This document shows, in pieces, positions 1 through 6,546 of a stretch of 6,704 bases of DNA. Position 1 is the first letter of the stretch; every line of letters starts with the position of its first letter. The position numbers and the translations under genes are program-made. Below the pieces are notes generated by a model. The model saw only the letters and a list, made by a program, of their open reading frames with translations. It was not told where the DNA came from and did no database searches. The stretch covers positions 1-6,704 of the forward strand of contig CAYVZF010000067.1 in the NCBI GenBank assembly GCA_964456095.1, given 5' to 3'. The DNA comes from CANRPC01 sp964456095. GTDB taxonomy: Bacteria > Bacillota_I > Bacilli_A > RFN20 > CAG-449.

Positions 1-4
1 AAAT

Positions 5-2740
5 ATGGATTTTAAAAGTACATTATTAATGGGTAAAACTGATTTTGAAATGAGAGGTAATCTTGCTCAAAAAGAACCTCGTATGCTTGAAAAGTGGTAT
101 GAAGATGATTTATATGGAATGTTAATGAAAAAACATGAAAAAGATTTAACATTCATGCTTCATGATGGCCCACCATACGCTAACGGGGACATGCACTGCG
201 GACATATGTTAAATAGAATATTAAAAGATATTATTATCAGATTTAAAGCAATGGATGGATACTATACTCCATTTTATCCTGGATGGGATACTCATGGTCT
301 TCCAATTGAAAACGCTGTTACTAAATCAGGAGTTAATAGAAAAAAAGTAAGTCCTGTTGAATTTAGAAAGAAATGTGAAGAATACGCTTATAAACAAGTT
401 GCGCGTCAACAAGAGCAAGTAAAAAGACTTGGCATTATGGCGGATTTTGATAACAAATATGTAACTTTAACTAAAGATTTTGAAAAATCACAAATTCATG
501 TTTTTAAAGAAATGGCATTAAAAGGATTAATCTTTAAAGGATTAAAGCCAGTATATTGGTCACCATCTAGTGAATCCGCTCTTGCAGAAGCAGAAATTGA
601 ATATCAAGATGTTAAAGCAACTACTATTTATGTTAAATTTAAAGTTAATGATGGTAAAGGTATATTAACAAGTGATGACTATTTTGTTATTTGGACAACA
701 ACACCTTGGACTTTACCTGCTAATTTGGCAATTTGTCTTAATGCTGAATTAGAATATGGCTTATTTAAAACAGAAAAAGGCAATTTAATATTCTTAACAT
801 CACTAAAAGATTCATTAAAAGAAGAATTTAAATTAGAAACTTGTGAATTAATAAAAACATTTAAGGGAAAAGAATTAGAAGGAATTAAAACATCACATCC
901 TTTTATTGATAGAGATTCTGTTATTATTTTAGGTGATCATGTAACATCTGATGCTGGTACTGGTTGTGTTCATACAGCTCCTGGACATGGTGAAGATGAC
1001 TATAGAGTTGGTAAATTATATAATTTACCTCCATATTGTCCTGTAGATGAACATGGTTTTATGGATGAAACAGCAGGTCCTCGTTTACAAGGATTATTTT
1101 ATGAAGCTGCAAATGAAGAAGTATTAAAGATATTAAACGAAAAAGATGTTTTATTATCTAATATGGAGATTGTTCACTCTTATCCACATGACTGGAGGAC
1201 AAAAAAACCAGTTATATTTAGAGCTACACCTCAATGGTTCTGTTCAATTGACGCGATTAGAGAAGATTTATTAAAAGAAATCGATAATGTTAATTGGATA
1301 CCATCATGGGGAAAAATTAGAATGCATAATATGATAAAGGATCGTGGAGATTGGTGTATTTCTAGACAAAGAGCGTGGGGAGTACCGCTACCTATTATTT
1401 ATGATAAAGATAATAATCCAATTATTGAAAAAGAAGTATTTGATTATATTGAAGAATTAATTGGTGAAAATGGTAGTAATATTTGGTTTGAAAAAGATGT
1501 AGAGGAATTATTACCTAAATCATACTTAGAAAATAATAAAGATAAAGCTCCATTTAGAAAAGAAACAGATATTATGGATGTTTGGTTTGATTCAGGATCT
1601 TCTTCACGTGCTGTTATGATTGATAGAAATAATGCGTTCCCAGCGGATCTATATTTAGAAGGTTGTGATCAATATAGAGGATGGTTTAATTCATCACTTA
1701 TTATTTCAGTAGCAACTACAAATAAAGCACCATATAAGAGTGTATTAAGTCATGGATTTGTTCTTGATGGTAATGGTAATAAAATGTCTAAATCATTAGG
1801 AAATGGTATAGATCCTAATAAAATTATTAATGTTTTTGGGGCAGATATTTTAAGATTATATGTTGCAACAATTGATTATCAAGCAGATGTAAGAATATCA
1901 GAATCAATCATTAAAACATGCGCGGATACATATAAGAAAATACGTAATTATTTTAAATATATGCTTGCTAATTTAAATGATGGTGAAACAACATTTGATC
2001 CAAATAAAGATTCAGTAAATGAATTTTCTAAAATATCTTTATACATACTTGAAAGATTAAAAGAAGTTAAAAATATTGCTATTGATGAATATAATAAATA
2101 TAACTTTGCTAATATGATTCAAGAAGTATTAACATTCTTAACACAAGATGTTTCAGCATTCTATATAAGTGTTGCAAAAGATACATTATATTGTGATGAA
2201 GTATCATCTCATCGTAGAAGAGAATTCCAAACAGTAATCTATAATATTTTAGATACAATGTCTCATATTTTAGCACCTGTACTTTGCTTTACAATGGAAG
2301 AAGTTCATAATTATTTACCAATTAAAAAAGATAAATATATGGTACTAGAAGATATGCCTAAAAAAGAAGAAAATATAGATTATGATTTATTAAAAGAATA
2401 CGAATTATTCATGAATATTAGAAATGAAGTATTAAAATCATTAGAACTTGTAAGACAAGATGGTTTAATTCGTTCACCTCTTGAAGCAGAGATTGAAATA
2501 AAATGTTTAAAAGAAGAAGCAGACAAATTATTAAAACAATTTACATTAGAAGAATTAAATTTAATCTTTGGCGTATCAAGAGTTAAATTTGCTGAAGGAA
2601 AGAATGATTTTGAATATGTCTCAGTTAATGTAAAAAAACATAATGGTCAAAAATGTGATAGATGTTGGCAATATTTTGATGAATTAATTGAAATTGAAGA
2701 TTCACACGTATGTCCTCGTTGCAAAAAAGGAATTAAATAA
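5..2740 (+). CDS. ileS: Isoleucyl-tRNA synthetase (class I, bacterial zinc-containing type)
   Basis: Cytoplasmic enzyme that charges tRNA-Ile with isoleucine using ATP and hydrolyses mischarged valine. Visible motifs: the HIGH signature as HCGH (residues 64-67) after DGPPYANGD; GWDTHG (93-98); the CP1 editing domain with TTTPWTLP (231-238) and GTGCVHTAPGHGEDDY (318-333); KMSKS (593-597) followed by LGNGIDP; then a helical anticodon-binding region; and a C-terminal zinc site C884-x2-C887...C903-x2-C906. The 911-residue length is normal for Bacillus-type IleS. The ATG fits, because MDFKSTLLM closely matches the family N-terminus from memory (B. subtilis MDFKDTLLM). Only four bases precede it, so any T-box leader lies outside the window. 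The stop abuts lspA. The second HIGH residue is Cys, where Ile or Met is more usual. No frameshift is seen, and all Trp codons are TGG. Confidence 0.98.
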   Translation: MDFKSTLLMGKTDFEMRGNLAQKEPRMLEKWYEDDLYGMLMKKHEKDLTFMLHDGPPYANGDMHCGHMLNRILKDIIIRFKAMDGYYTPFYPGWDTHGLPIENAVTKSGVNRKKVSPVEFRKKCEEYAYKQVARQQEQVKRLGIMADFDNKYVTLTKDFEKSQIHVFKEMALKGLIFKGLKPVYWSPSSESALAEAEIEYQDVKATTIYVKFKVNDGKGILTSDDYFVIWTTTPWTLPANLAICLNAELEYGLFKTEKGNLIFLTSLKDSLKEEFKLETCELIKTFKGKELEGIKTSHPFIDRDSVIILGDHVTSDAGTGCVHTAPGHGEDDYRVGKLYNLPPYCPVDEHGFMDETAGPRLQGLFYEAANEEVLKILNEKDVLLSNMEIVHSYPHDWRTKKPVIFRATPQWFCSIDAIREDLLKEIDNVNWIPSWGKIRMHNMIKDRGDWCISRQRAWGVPLPIIYDKDNNPIIEKEVFDYIEELIGENGSNIWFEKDVEELLPKSYLENNKDKAPFRKETDIMDVWFDSGSSSRAVMIDRNNAFPADLYLEGCDQYRGWFNSSLIISVATTNKAPYKSVLSHGFVLDGNGNKMSKSLGNGIDPNKIINVFGADILRLYVATIDYQADVRISESIIKTCADTYKKIRNYFKYMLANLNDGETTFDPNKDSVNEFSKISLYILERLKEVKNIAIDEYNKYNFANMIQEVLTFLTQDVSAFYISVAKDTLYCDEVSSHRRREFQTVIYNILDTMSHILAPVLCFTMEEVHNYLPIKKDKYMVLEDMPKKEENIDYDLLKEYELFMNIRNEVLKSLELVRQDGLIRSPLEAEIEIKCLKEEADKLLKQFTLEELNLIFGVSRVKFAEGKNDFEYVSVNVKKHNGQKCDRCWQYFDELIEIEDSHVCPRCKKGIK

Positions 2741-3301
2741 ATGGAAAAATTTAAGAAAATAATTAATAACATTTTTACTTATTTTATATTTGGTTCTCCT
2801 ATTTTATTAATATTAGATTTAATTAGTAAATATTATTTTCAATGGTTATTACAAGCTGAAGGAAATTCTATAAAAATAATTGATGGATTCTTTAGTTTAA
2901 CATTAGTGTATAATCGTGGCGCATTTTCTGGTTTTCTAGGAGGAGTAGAAGTTGGAGGAATAAAACTAGGAACAATTATTTTATTTATTCTTTCAATTGT
3001 TGGTGTTGCTGGTGGAATATATATTTATATTAAAAAATATAATTCTTTATCTCCTGTAATGAAATTCGGACTTGCTTTATTAATTCCAGGTGCTGCAGGT
3101 AATTTGGTAGATAGATTTTTAACAATTATTGGTAAACAACCTGGTGTTATTGATTTCTTACATTTTTATAACTTACCAATACCGTTTTATAGTGATTTCC
3201 CAGTATTTAATTTAGCGGATTCATATTTAACTATATCTATTGTAATTATCGTTATAGCATATATTATTGATGAATATAAAAAAGGAAAAGCAAATGGATA
3301 A
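2741..3301 (+). CDS. lspA: Lipoprotein signal peptidase (signal peptidase II)
   Basis: Polytopic membrane aspartyl protease that removes the signal peptide of prolipoproteins just before the lipid-modified Cys. The 186 residues carry the family signatures: DLISK (26-30) at the end of the first membrane segment, YNRGAFSGF (57-65, the NxGAaF box), AGNLVDR (119-125) with catalytic Asp124, and FNLADSYLTI (156-165) with catalytic Asp160. Hydrophobic stretches around 13-28, 74-96, 107-120 and 160-177 give the expected four transmembrane helices. It is somewhat longer than the common 150-165 residues because of an N-terminal extension and a longer periplasmic-side loop (about 128-155). The ATG follows the ileS stop with no gap, and AAGGA at 2727-2731 serves as Shine-Dalgarno inside ileS, so translation is probably coupled. 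Both opposing accessory genes encode lipobox-like Cys motifs, which would make them substrates of this enzyme. Confidence 0.97.
   Translation: MEKFKKIINNIFTYFIFGSPILLILDLISKYYFQWLLQAEGNSIKIIDGFFSLTLVYNRGAFSGFLGGVEVGGIKLGTIILFILSIVGVAGGIYIYIKKYNSLSPVMKFGLALLIPGAAGNLVDRFLTIIGKQPGVIDFLHFYNLPIPFYSDFPVFNLADSYLTISIVIIVIAYIIDEYKKGKANG
3281..3286 (+). promoter_or_regulatory. Shine-Dalgarno that fixes the rluD start
   Basis: AAAGGA lies seven bases before the ATG at 3294, inside the last codons of lspA. It supports 3294 over the upstream in-frame TTG (3267) and ATG (3270), which would add nine or eight residues not expected for the family and lack such a site. Confidence 0.75.
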
Positions 3302-4205
3302 ATTAATCGTTGAAAGTGAATTTGTATCAACTAGAATTGATTTATATTTATTTAAAAAGATTGGAACTAAATCTAGATCTTATTTTCAAAAGTTAATTGA
3401 AGATGGTAATGTTTTAGTAAATGGTAAAAGTGTTAAATCATCATATAAATTAGCATTAAATGATGAAATATCATATAAATTATTTGAAGAAAAACCTCTT
3501 GAAATAATTGAAAGTAATATTCCTATAAATATTATTTATGAAGATGATTACTTGCTAGTCATTAATAAAGAAAGAGGTATGGTTGTTCATCCATCAAATG
3601 GACATTATGATGGAGATACATTAGTTAATGCATTAATGGCTAGAAAAGATAAATTGTCCTCTATTAATGGAGTGATAAGACCTGGCATTGTTCATAGAAT
3701 TGATAAAGATACTTCTGGTTTATTAGTTGTTGCTAAAACTGATGAAGCACATGTATTTTTAGCCAATCAATTAAAAGATAAAACTATGTATAGAGAGTAT
3801 TATGCTTTAGTTGAAGGCGTTATACCTCATGAGTTAATAACTATTAAAGCCCCTATCGGGAAAGATAAAAAAGATAGATTAAAACAAGCAATTGATTTAA
3901 TAAATGGTAAAGAAGCGATTACACATGTAAAAGTTATTAAAAGATTTAAAAGATCAACACTTGTTTCATGTAAGCTAGAAACTGGTAGGACACATCAAAT
4001 AAGAGTGCATTTAGCGTATATTAAATATCCGATTATTGGAGATAATGTATATGGAAGAAAATCATTTTACTATACTTCTAAAGGACAAATGCTTCATGCA
4101 TATAAATTAAGCTTTATTCATCCTAATACAAATGAAAGAATGACTTTTACTTGTGATGTAGATGATGAATTTAAAAGAGTTCAAAATATTTTAGAAAAAG
4201 AATAG
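3294..4205 (+). CDS. rluD: 23S rRNA pseudouridine synthase, RluA/RluD family
   Basis: Isomerises uridine to pseudouridine in structured RNA; members in this operon position usually modify 23S rRNA (RluD type; ylyB-like in Bacillus). From the 3294 start it is 303 residues, normal for the family. An S4 RNA-binding domain spans about 1-62 (TRIDLYLF...YFQKLIEDGNVLVNG). The catalytic domain follows, with the signature HRIDKDTSGLLVVAKT (134-149) carrying catalytic Asp137, and the motif ETGRTHQIRVHL (229-240), followed by YPIIGDNVYG (245-254). The start overlaps the lspA stop by eight bases, which suggests translational coupling. Downstream is a hairpin terminator rather than the pyrimidine operon found after lspA-rluD in Bacillus. 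The exact target uridines cannot be read from sequence; assignment as RluD rather than RluA or RluC rests on the S4 domain and the context. Confidence 0.93.
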   Translation: MDKLIVESEFVSTRIDLYLFKKIGTKSRSYFQKLIEDGNVLVNGKSVKSSYKLALNDEISYKLFEEKPLEIIESNIPINIIYEDDYLLVINKERGMVVHPSNGHYDGDTLVNALMARKDKLSSINGVIRPGIVHRIDKDTSGLLVVAKTDEAHVFLANQLKDKTMYREYYALVEGVIPHELITIKAPIGKDKKDRLKQAIDLINGKEAITHVKVIKRFKRSTLVSCKLETGRTHQIRVHLAYIKYPIIGDNVYGRKSFYYTSKGQMLHAYKLSFIHPNTNERMTFTCDVDDEFKRVQNILEKE

Positions 4206-4276
4206 TTTTAATATTAATGTCAAATAATGTATTTTATAAAAAATTAATTATCTAATACTTAATAATGATTTCAAAC

Positions 4277-4331
4277 AAAAAAATGATCTTACTATTAATT
4301 AATTATTTTAATCGTAATAAGATCTTTTTTT
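4277..4331 (+). terminator. Rho-independent terminator of the ileS-lspA-rluD operon (probably bidirectional)
   Basis: GATCTTA (4285-4291) pairs with TAAGATC (4318-4324), with further imperfect A-T pairs towards the loop. The stem is followed by T7 (4325-4331) and preceded by A7 (4277-4283). The A-tract, stem, T-tract arrangement allows termination in both directions, which suits a site between converging operons. It starts about 70 bases after the rluD stop. Confidence 0.8.
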
Positions 4332-4414
4332 ATTGAGTGTTAGAGTATTTTTTTTAGACAAGATATTTGACGTTAACGGATTATCGTATCCATTTTAATG
4401 TTTATAAATATGTT

Positions 4415-4442
4415 AAAGAAGTAGCAATTTTGCTACATCTTT
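4415..4442 (-). terminator. Second hairpin, possible terminator of the minus-strand operon
   Basis: AAAGA-a-GTAGCA, a four-base loop, then TGCTAC-a-TCTTT forms an eleven-pair stem with one A/A mismatch. It lies about 80 bases beyond the stop of the last minus-strand gene. Read on the minus strand the following bases are only loosely T-rich and there is no strong T tract, so termination is likely but not certain. It could also act on plus-strand read-through, where T-rich sequence follows. Confidence 0.5.
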
Positions 4443-4523
4443 AGTTTTATTAAATAATATACATAATATATTTATTTCTAAAAGTGGTTTAAATTAATAA
4501 AAAATTTTACTTATCTTTTATCA

Positions 4524-5069
4524 TTAACTATAATAATATCCATTTTCAAAACAATTAACGTTTGGTGCCAAGTAACAATGAAAACAACTTTGATAAGTAC
4601 TCAAATATACTTTATTATCGTTTTCTACGATATATCCACCCATTCCAAAATCGTAATATACAACATCAAAATGTGAGTGATCTTCAGTGTTCGCTTTTCG
4701 ATGATTAATGATTTCATCCGTTAAATTAAAACTATAATAACAATATATTTCTTTATTTAATTCAATAATAGAAGAACTTAATAATAAAGCACATTCATCA
4801 AAAATCATTATAGAGTCATTATTATTTGTTGTTTCATAAAACAAACTAAAAGAATCTGTGATTTCTGTATAACAAAATAATCCTCCAATAATAATTTTGT
4901 TACCTTCAACAAGCAAATAGTCAATTTGATAATAACCCTTTGAAGTTTCAATTTTTTTATTAAAAGAATCAACAGTAGTAGGTCTATAATTGCCAAAATT
5001 ATGTGCAAGGTTATTACTATTTTGATTTGTACATCCACTAATGATATTAGAATTAATTCTAGCATACAA
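4524..5069 (-). CDS. Unrecognised small Cys/Tyr-rich putative lipoprotein; signal region frame-disrupted
   Basis: I do not recognise this family. The open frame can be read for 181 residues from a TTG at 5069, but that codon has no suitable Shine-Dalgarno. A lipobox-like ISGC (residues 10-13) followed by polar TNQNSNN suggests a surface lipoprotein cleaved before Cys13. The N-terminus in this frame (YARINSN) lacks a hydrophobic core. The well-placed ATG at 5085 is in another frame and stops after eight codons. The mature part is polar, rich in Tyr and Asn, and has Cys at 66, 93, 110, 162, 165 and 173, including C162-x2-C165-x7-C173 near the C-terminus. It follows the peptidase gene by a few bases, so it is probably co-transcribed and may act with it. 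A role as partner or inhibitor is only a guess from gene order. It could also be a decaying gene. Confidence 0.6.
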   Translation of the reverse strand: MYARINSNIISGCTNQNSNNLAHNFGNYRPTTVDSFNKKIETSKGYYQIDYLLVEGNKIIIGGLFCYTEITDSFSLFYETTNNNDSIMIFDECALLLSSSIIELNKEIYCYYSFNLTDEIINHRKANTEDHSHFDVVYYDFGMGGYIVENDNKVYLSTYQSCFHCYLAPNVNCFENGYYYS

Positions 5070-5085
5070 AACATTTTTTAATCAT
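5059..5085 (-). other. Initiation region of the small lipoprotein gene: ATG frame ending after 8 codons, with A6 tract
   Basis: The ATG at 5085 has a good Shine-Dalgarno and starts MIKK, a typical lipoprotein n-region, but reads MIKKCFVC and then TAG (5061-5059). An A6 run occupies 5079-5074. One extra A would give MIKKMFCMLELILISL, a hydrophobic core. One further base near the TTA-GTG at about 5045 would then join it to SGCTNQ, making an LSGC lipobox. A single A lost would join MIKN directly to the 181-codon frame, but without a hydrophobic core. Confidence 0.55.
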
Positions 5086-5090
5086 AATAT

Positions 5091-5096
5091 CACCTT
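5091..5096 (-). promoter_or_regulatory. Shine-Dalgarno of the small lipoprotein gene
   Basis: AAGGTG overlaps the TAA stop of the peptidase gene and lies five bases before the ATG at 5085. It is too far from the in-frame TTG at 5069 or the ATG at 5074, so it marks 5085 as the ancestral start. It indicates coupled translation with the peptidase gene. Confidence 0.65.
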
Positions 5097-6546
5097 AACA
5101 AGTTGGCCAAGTCAAACTATTTCTATCAATCACGCCAAAAGATACAGAACATTGATTAGGATCAAACCAATTAATTCTATTTCCTTTTTCATCAAAAAAT
5201 AACGGATTGTTAATAGGACCATGCCCGCTATCAACCATCCAAAAATATGCATATCTGGTTTCAGTCCACCATAAAACGTCAACAGTATATGAATATTTGG
5301 CGTAACCATAAACAGCCATAGCATGATCATCATATGTTTCACTTCCGTTTGTACTTAATAATGAAGGTATCCAATGCTTGATATTTGATATTACTGACTC
5401 TGCAGAATTAGTTGTTTGATATTCTATACTATATTCATACAATTCATCAGTCTCTTCTACTAATTTTTTAGTTTTACTGAATTTCATTCCTTTATTAGGT
5501 AAATAGCCTTCATTTAGTGCAACAGTTCTTAATTGCATATATAAAATAGGAAGGTCTTCTATGGCTGAATTTTTGCGAGAATTAGTAGTATAATTTACTT
5601 CCCTATAGCTATCTAAATTTTCGCCTAAATTTTCATCATATATAGTTCCATTATAAACGGTATTACCATAATCCGCATACAATTGATCTGCTAAAACTGC
5701 AGCCGAATAATCTATAGTATTAGTACCATTAATAAAGTTTTCATTGTAGCACCAATTATAATAATTAGAATTTTTTATGGTTGGTAAATTAGATAACATT
5801 GAATAAGTAGCATTAATAACGCAGTTGCCCTCTGAAGAAAAAGAAACTAAATTTCCATTTTCCCTATAATAATTAGTAATATATACGCTATTATCCATCT
5901 GAAATGCCCACTTATATCCTTTTAAATAACTACTTTCAATAAGTGTATATTCAGGATATCTGTCAGCCACATATGAAGTTAAATCATATATTTGACCATC
6001 TCCTTCAACTATTTGCCCATTATGGAAGACAGGTGTACTTAATACTTCTTCCATTTTGCATATAACATCAGAAAAATCATTATTATATATTTTTTCATAT
6101 CTATATTTTTCATCATTATATATTACGAATCCATCTATAGAACTATAAGCAAAAGATTCAAGATGTCGAAGTTCCACTAAATCTCCATTTGTTTCAAAAT
6201 CATAAATAGTATCACTATCTCCTACTAAAAATCCATTGGAACAATCAAAATCTATATAATATGCTTTTTTATTATTATTTAAAATTTCGATTTCTTTTAT
6301 GAATTCAATTCCTTTTGGCATCCAATCTGAATTATTTTTTACTGTATTTTCAAATAAATCCTTAAAATACGAATATATGTAATTGTAATCAATAATATTA
6401 CTTTTTAATTCAATTTCTTCATTTATAAACTCATTGTTTATTCGATTGTTAATTTGAACACCAAAACAGGATGTTATTAAGTAAGTATTAAATAATAATA
6501 TCTTTTTTTCATATTCATGCACTCCTAGCTTTTTAAAAATATTCAA
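5095..6546 (-). CDS. Putative papain-like (clan CA) cysteine peptidase, exported lipoprotein-like; signal region frame-disrupted
   Basis: The open frame gives 483 residues from a TTG at 6546. ITSC (24-27) resembles a lipobox, which implies a surface-anchored enzyme. Residues about 45-230 look like a propeptide; AYYIDFDCSNGFLVGDSD (95-112) recalls the pro-domains of C10/staphopain-like peptidases. The catalytic part has Cys242 in SSEGNCVINATYSML, His408 in YDDHAMAVYGYAKY, and W436-M-V-D439-SGHG in place of the papain W-x-x-NSWG box. Glu239 sits near where papain-like enzymes carry the oxyanion-hole Gln. Length and order fit a preproenzyme. The exact family (C1, C10, C39-like or C47) is not settled. 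Start: no Shine-Dalgarno precedes TTG 6546. The likely true start is the ATG at 6512 behind AGGAG, but that frame ends after 11 codons, so the gene needs a one-base shift. It may be phase-variable, recoded or a recent pseudogene. The last residue is Cys483. Confidence 0.65.
   Translation of the reverse strand: MNIFKKLGVHEYEKKILLFNTYLITSCFGVQINNRINNEFINEEIELKSNIIDYNYIYSYFKDLFENTVKNNSDWMPKGIEFIKEIEILNNNKKAYYIDFDCSNGFLVGDSDTIYDFETNGDLVELRHLESFAYSSIDGFVIYNDEKYRYEKIYNNDFSDVICKMEEVLSTPVFHNGQIVEGDGQIYDLTSYVADRYPEYTLIESSYLKGYKWAFQMDNSVYITNYYRENGNLVSFSSEGNCVINATYSMLSNLPTIKNSNYYNWCYNENFINGTNTIDYSAAVLADQLYADYGNTVYNGTIYDENLGENLDSYREVNYTTNSRKNSAIEDLPILYMQLRTVALNEGYLPNKGMKFSKTKKLVEETDELYEYSIEYQTTNSAESVISNIKHWIPSLLSTNGSETYDDHAMAVYGYAKYSYTVDVLWWTETRYAYFWMVDSGHGPINNPLFFDEKGNRINWFDPNQCSVSFGVIDRNSLTWPTC
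6477..6512 (-). other. Initiation region of the peptidase gene: ATG frame ending after 11 codons, with A7 tract
   Basis: ATG at 6512, nine bases after AGGAG, reads MKKRYYYLILT and then TAA (6479-6477). This is a signal-peptide n-region and the start of a hydrophobic core. The long frame overlaps here one base out of register and continues as LITSCFGVQ. One added base either in the A7 run (6509-6503, giving MKKKILLFNTYLITSC) or near 6479 (giving MKKRYYYLILTxITSC) creates a 16-residue type II signal peptide. Confidence 0.65.
6522..6526 (-). promoter_or_regulatory. Shine-Dalgarno of the peptidase gene
   Basis: AGGAG is the clearest ribosome-binding site on this strand. It sits nine bases before the ATG at 6512 and just after the stop of the upstream gene. 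A second ATG at 6518 in the same frame is only three bases away and is less likely. It argues against initiation at the TTG at 6546. Confidence 0.7.

Larger units (their letters stand above)
4206..4523. other. Non-coding convergent intergenic region
   Basis: These 318 bases separate the rluD stop from the stop of the last minus-strand gene. No convincing open frame, tRNA or repeat was found. The stretch holds two hairpins (4277-4331 and 4415-4442) and otherwise featureless A+T-rich DNA. It marks the boundary between the housekeeping operon and the accessory operon. Confidence 0.8.

Noticed and set aside
4371..4394. Short inverted repeats around GTTAAC and GGAT...ATCC
   Set aside because: Stems of four to six bases are expected by chance; no operator or attachment-site context.
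4367..4396. Possible promoter, TTGACG with a CATTTT box, ahead of the hairpin at 4415-4442 (small RNA candidate)
   Set aside because: The -10 box matches only half the consensus and nothing else supports a transcript; such matches are frequent in A+T-rich DNA.
4808..5074. 88-codon minus-strand frame with many Leu and Ile residues, resembling a membrane protein
   Set aside because: It lies within the 181-codon frame, its hydrophobicity is what an A+T-rich shifted frame produces, and its ATG is too far from the Shine-Dalgarno. Only its first dozen codons matter, as a possible displaced signal-peptide core.
5069..5096. UGA read as Trp could open the frame upstream of the small lipoprotein and supply a start at the GTG at 5093
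   Set aside because: All Trp codons in the 911-codon ileS are TGG and no in-frame TGA occurs in any core gene, so a UGA-Trp code is unlikely.
5130..5342. 70-codon minus-strand frame
   Set aside because: A shifted-frame shadow of the catalytic His/Asp region of the peptidase, with no ribosome-binding site.
6520..6546. TTG at 6546 or GTG at 6522 as the true in-frame start of the peptidase
   Set aside because: Neither has a properly spaced Shine-Dalgarno. The TTG lies inside the upstream gene, and the resulting N-terminus puts acidic residues (EYE) ahead of the hydrophobic core. Kept only as the formal open-frame boundary.
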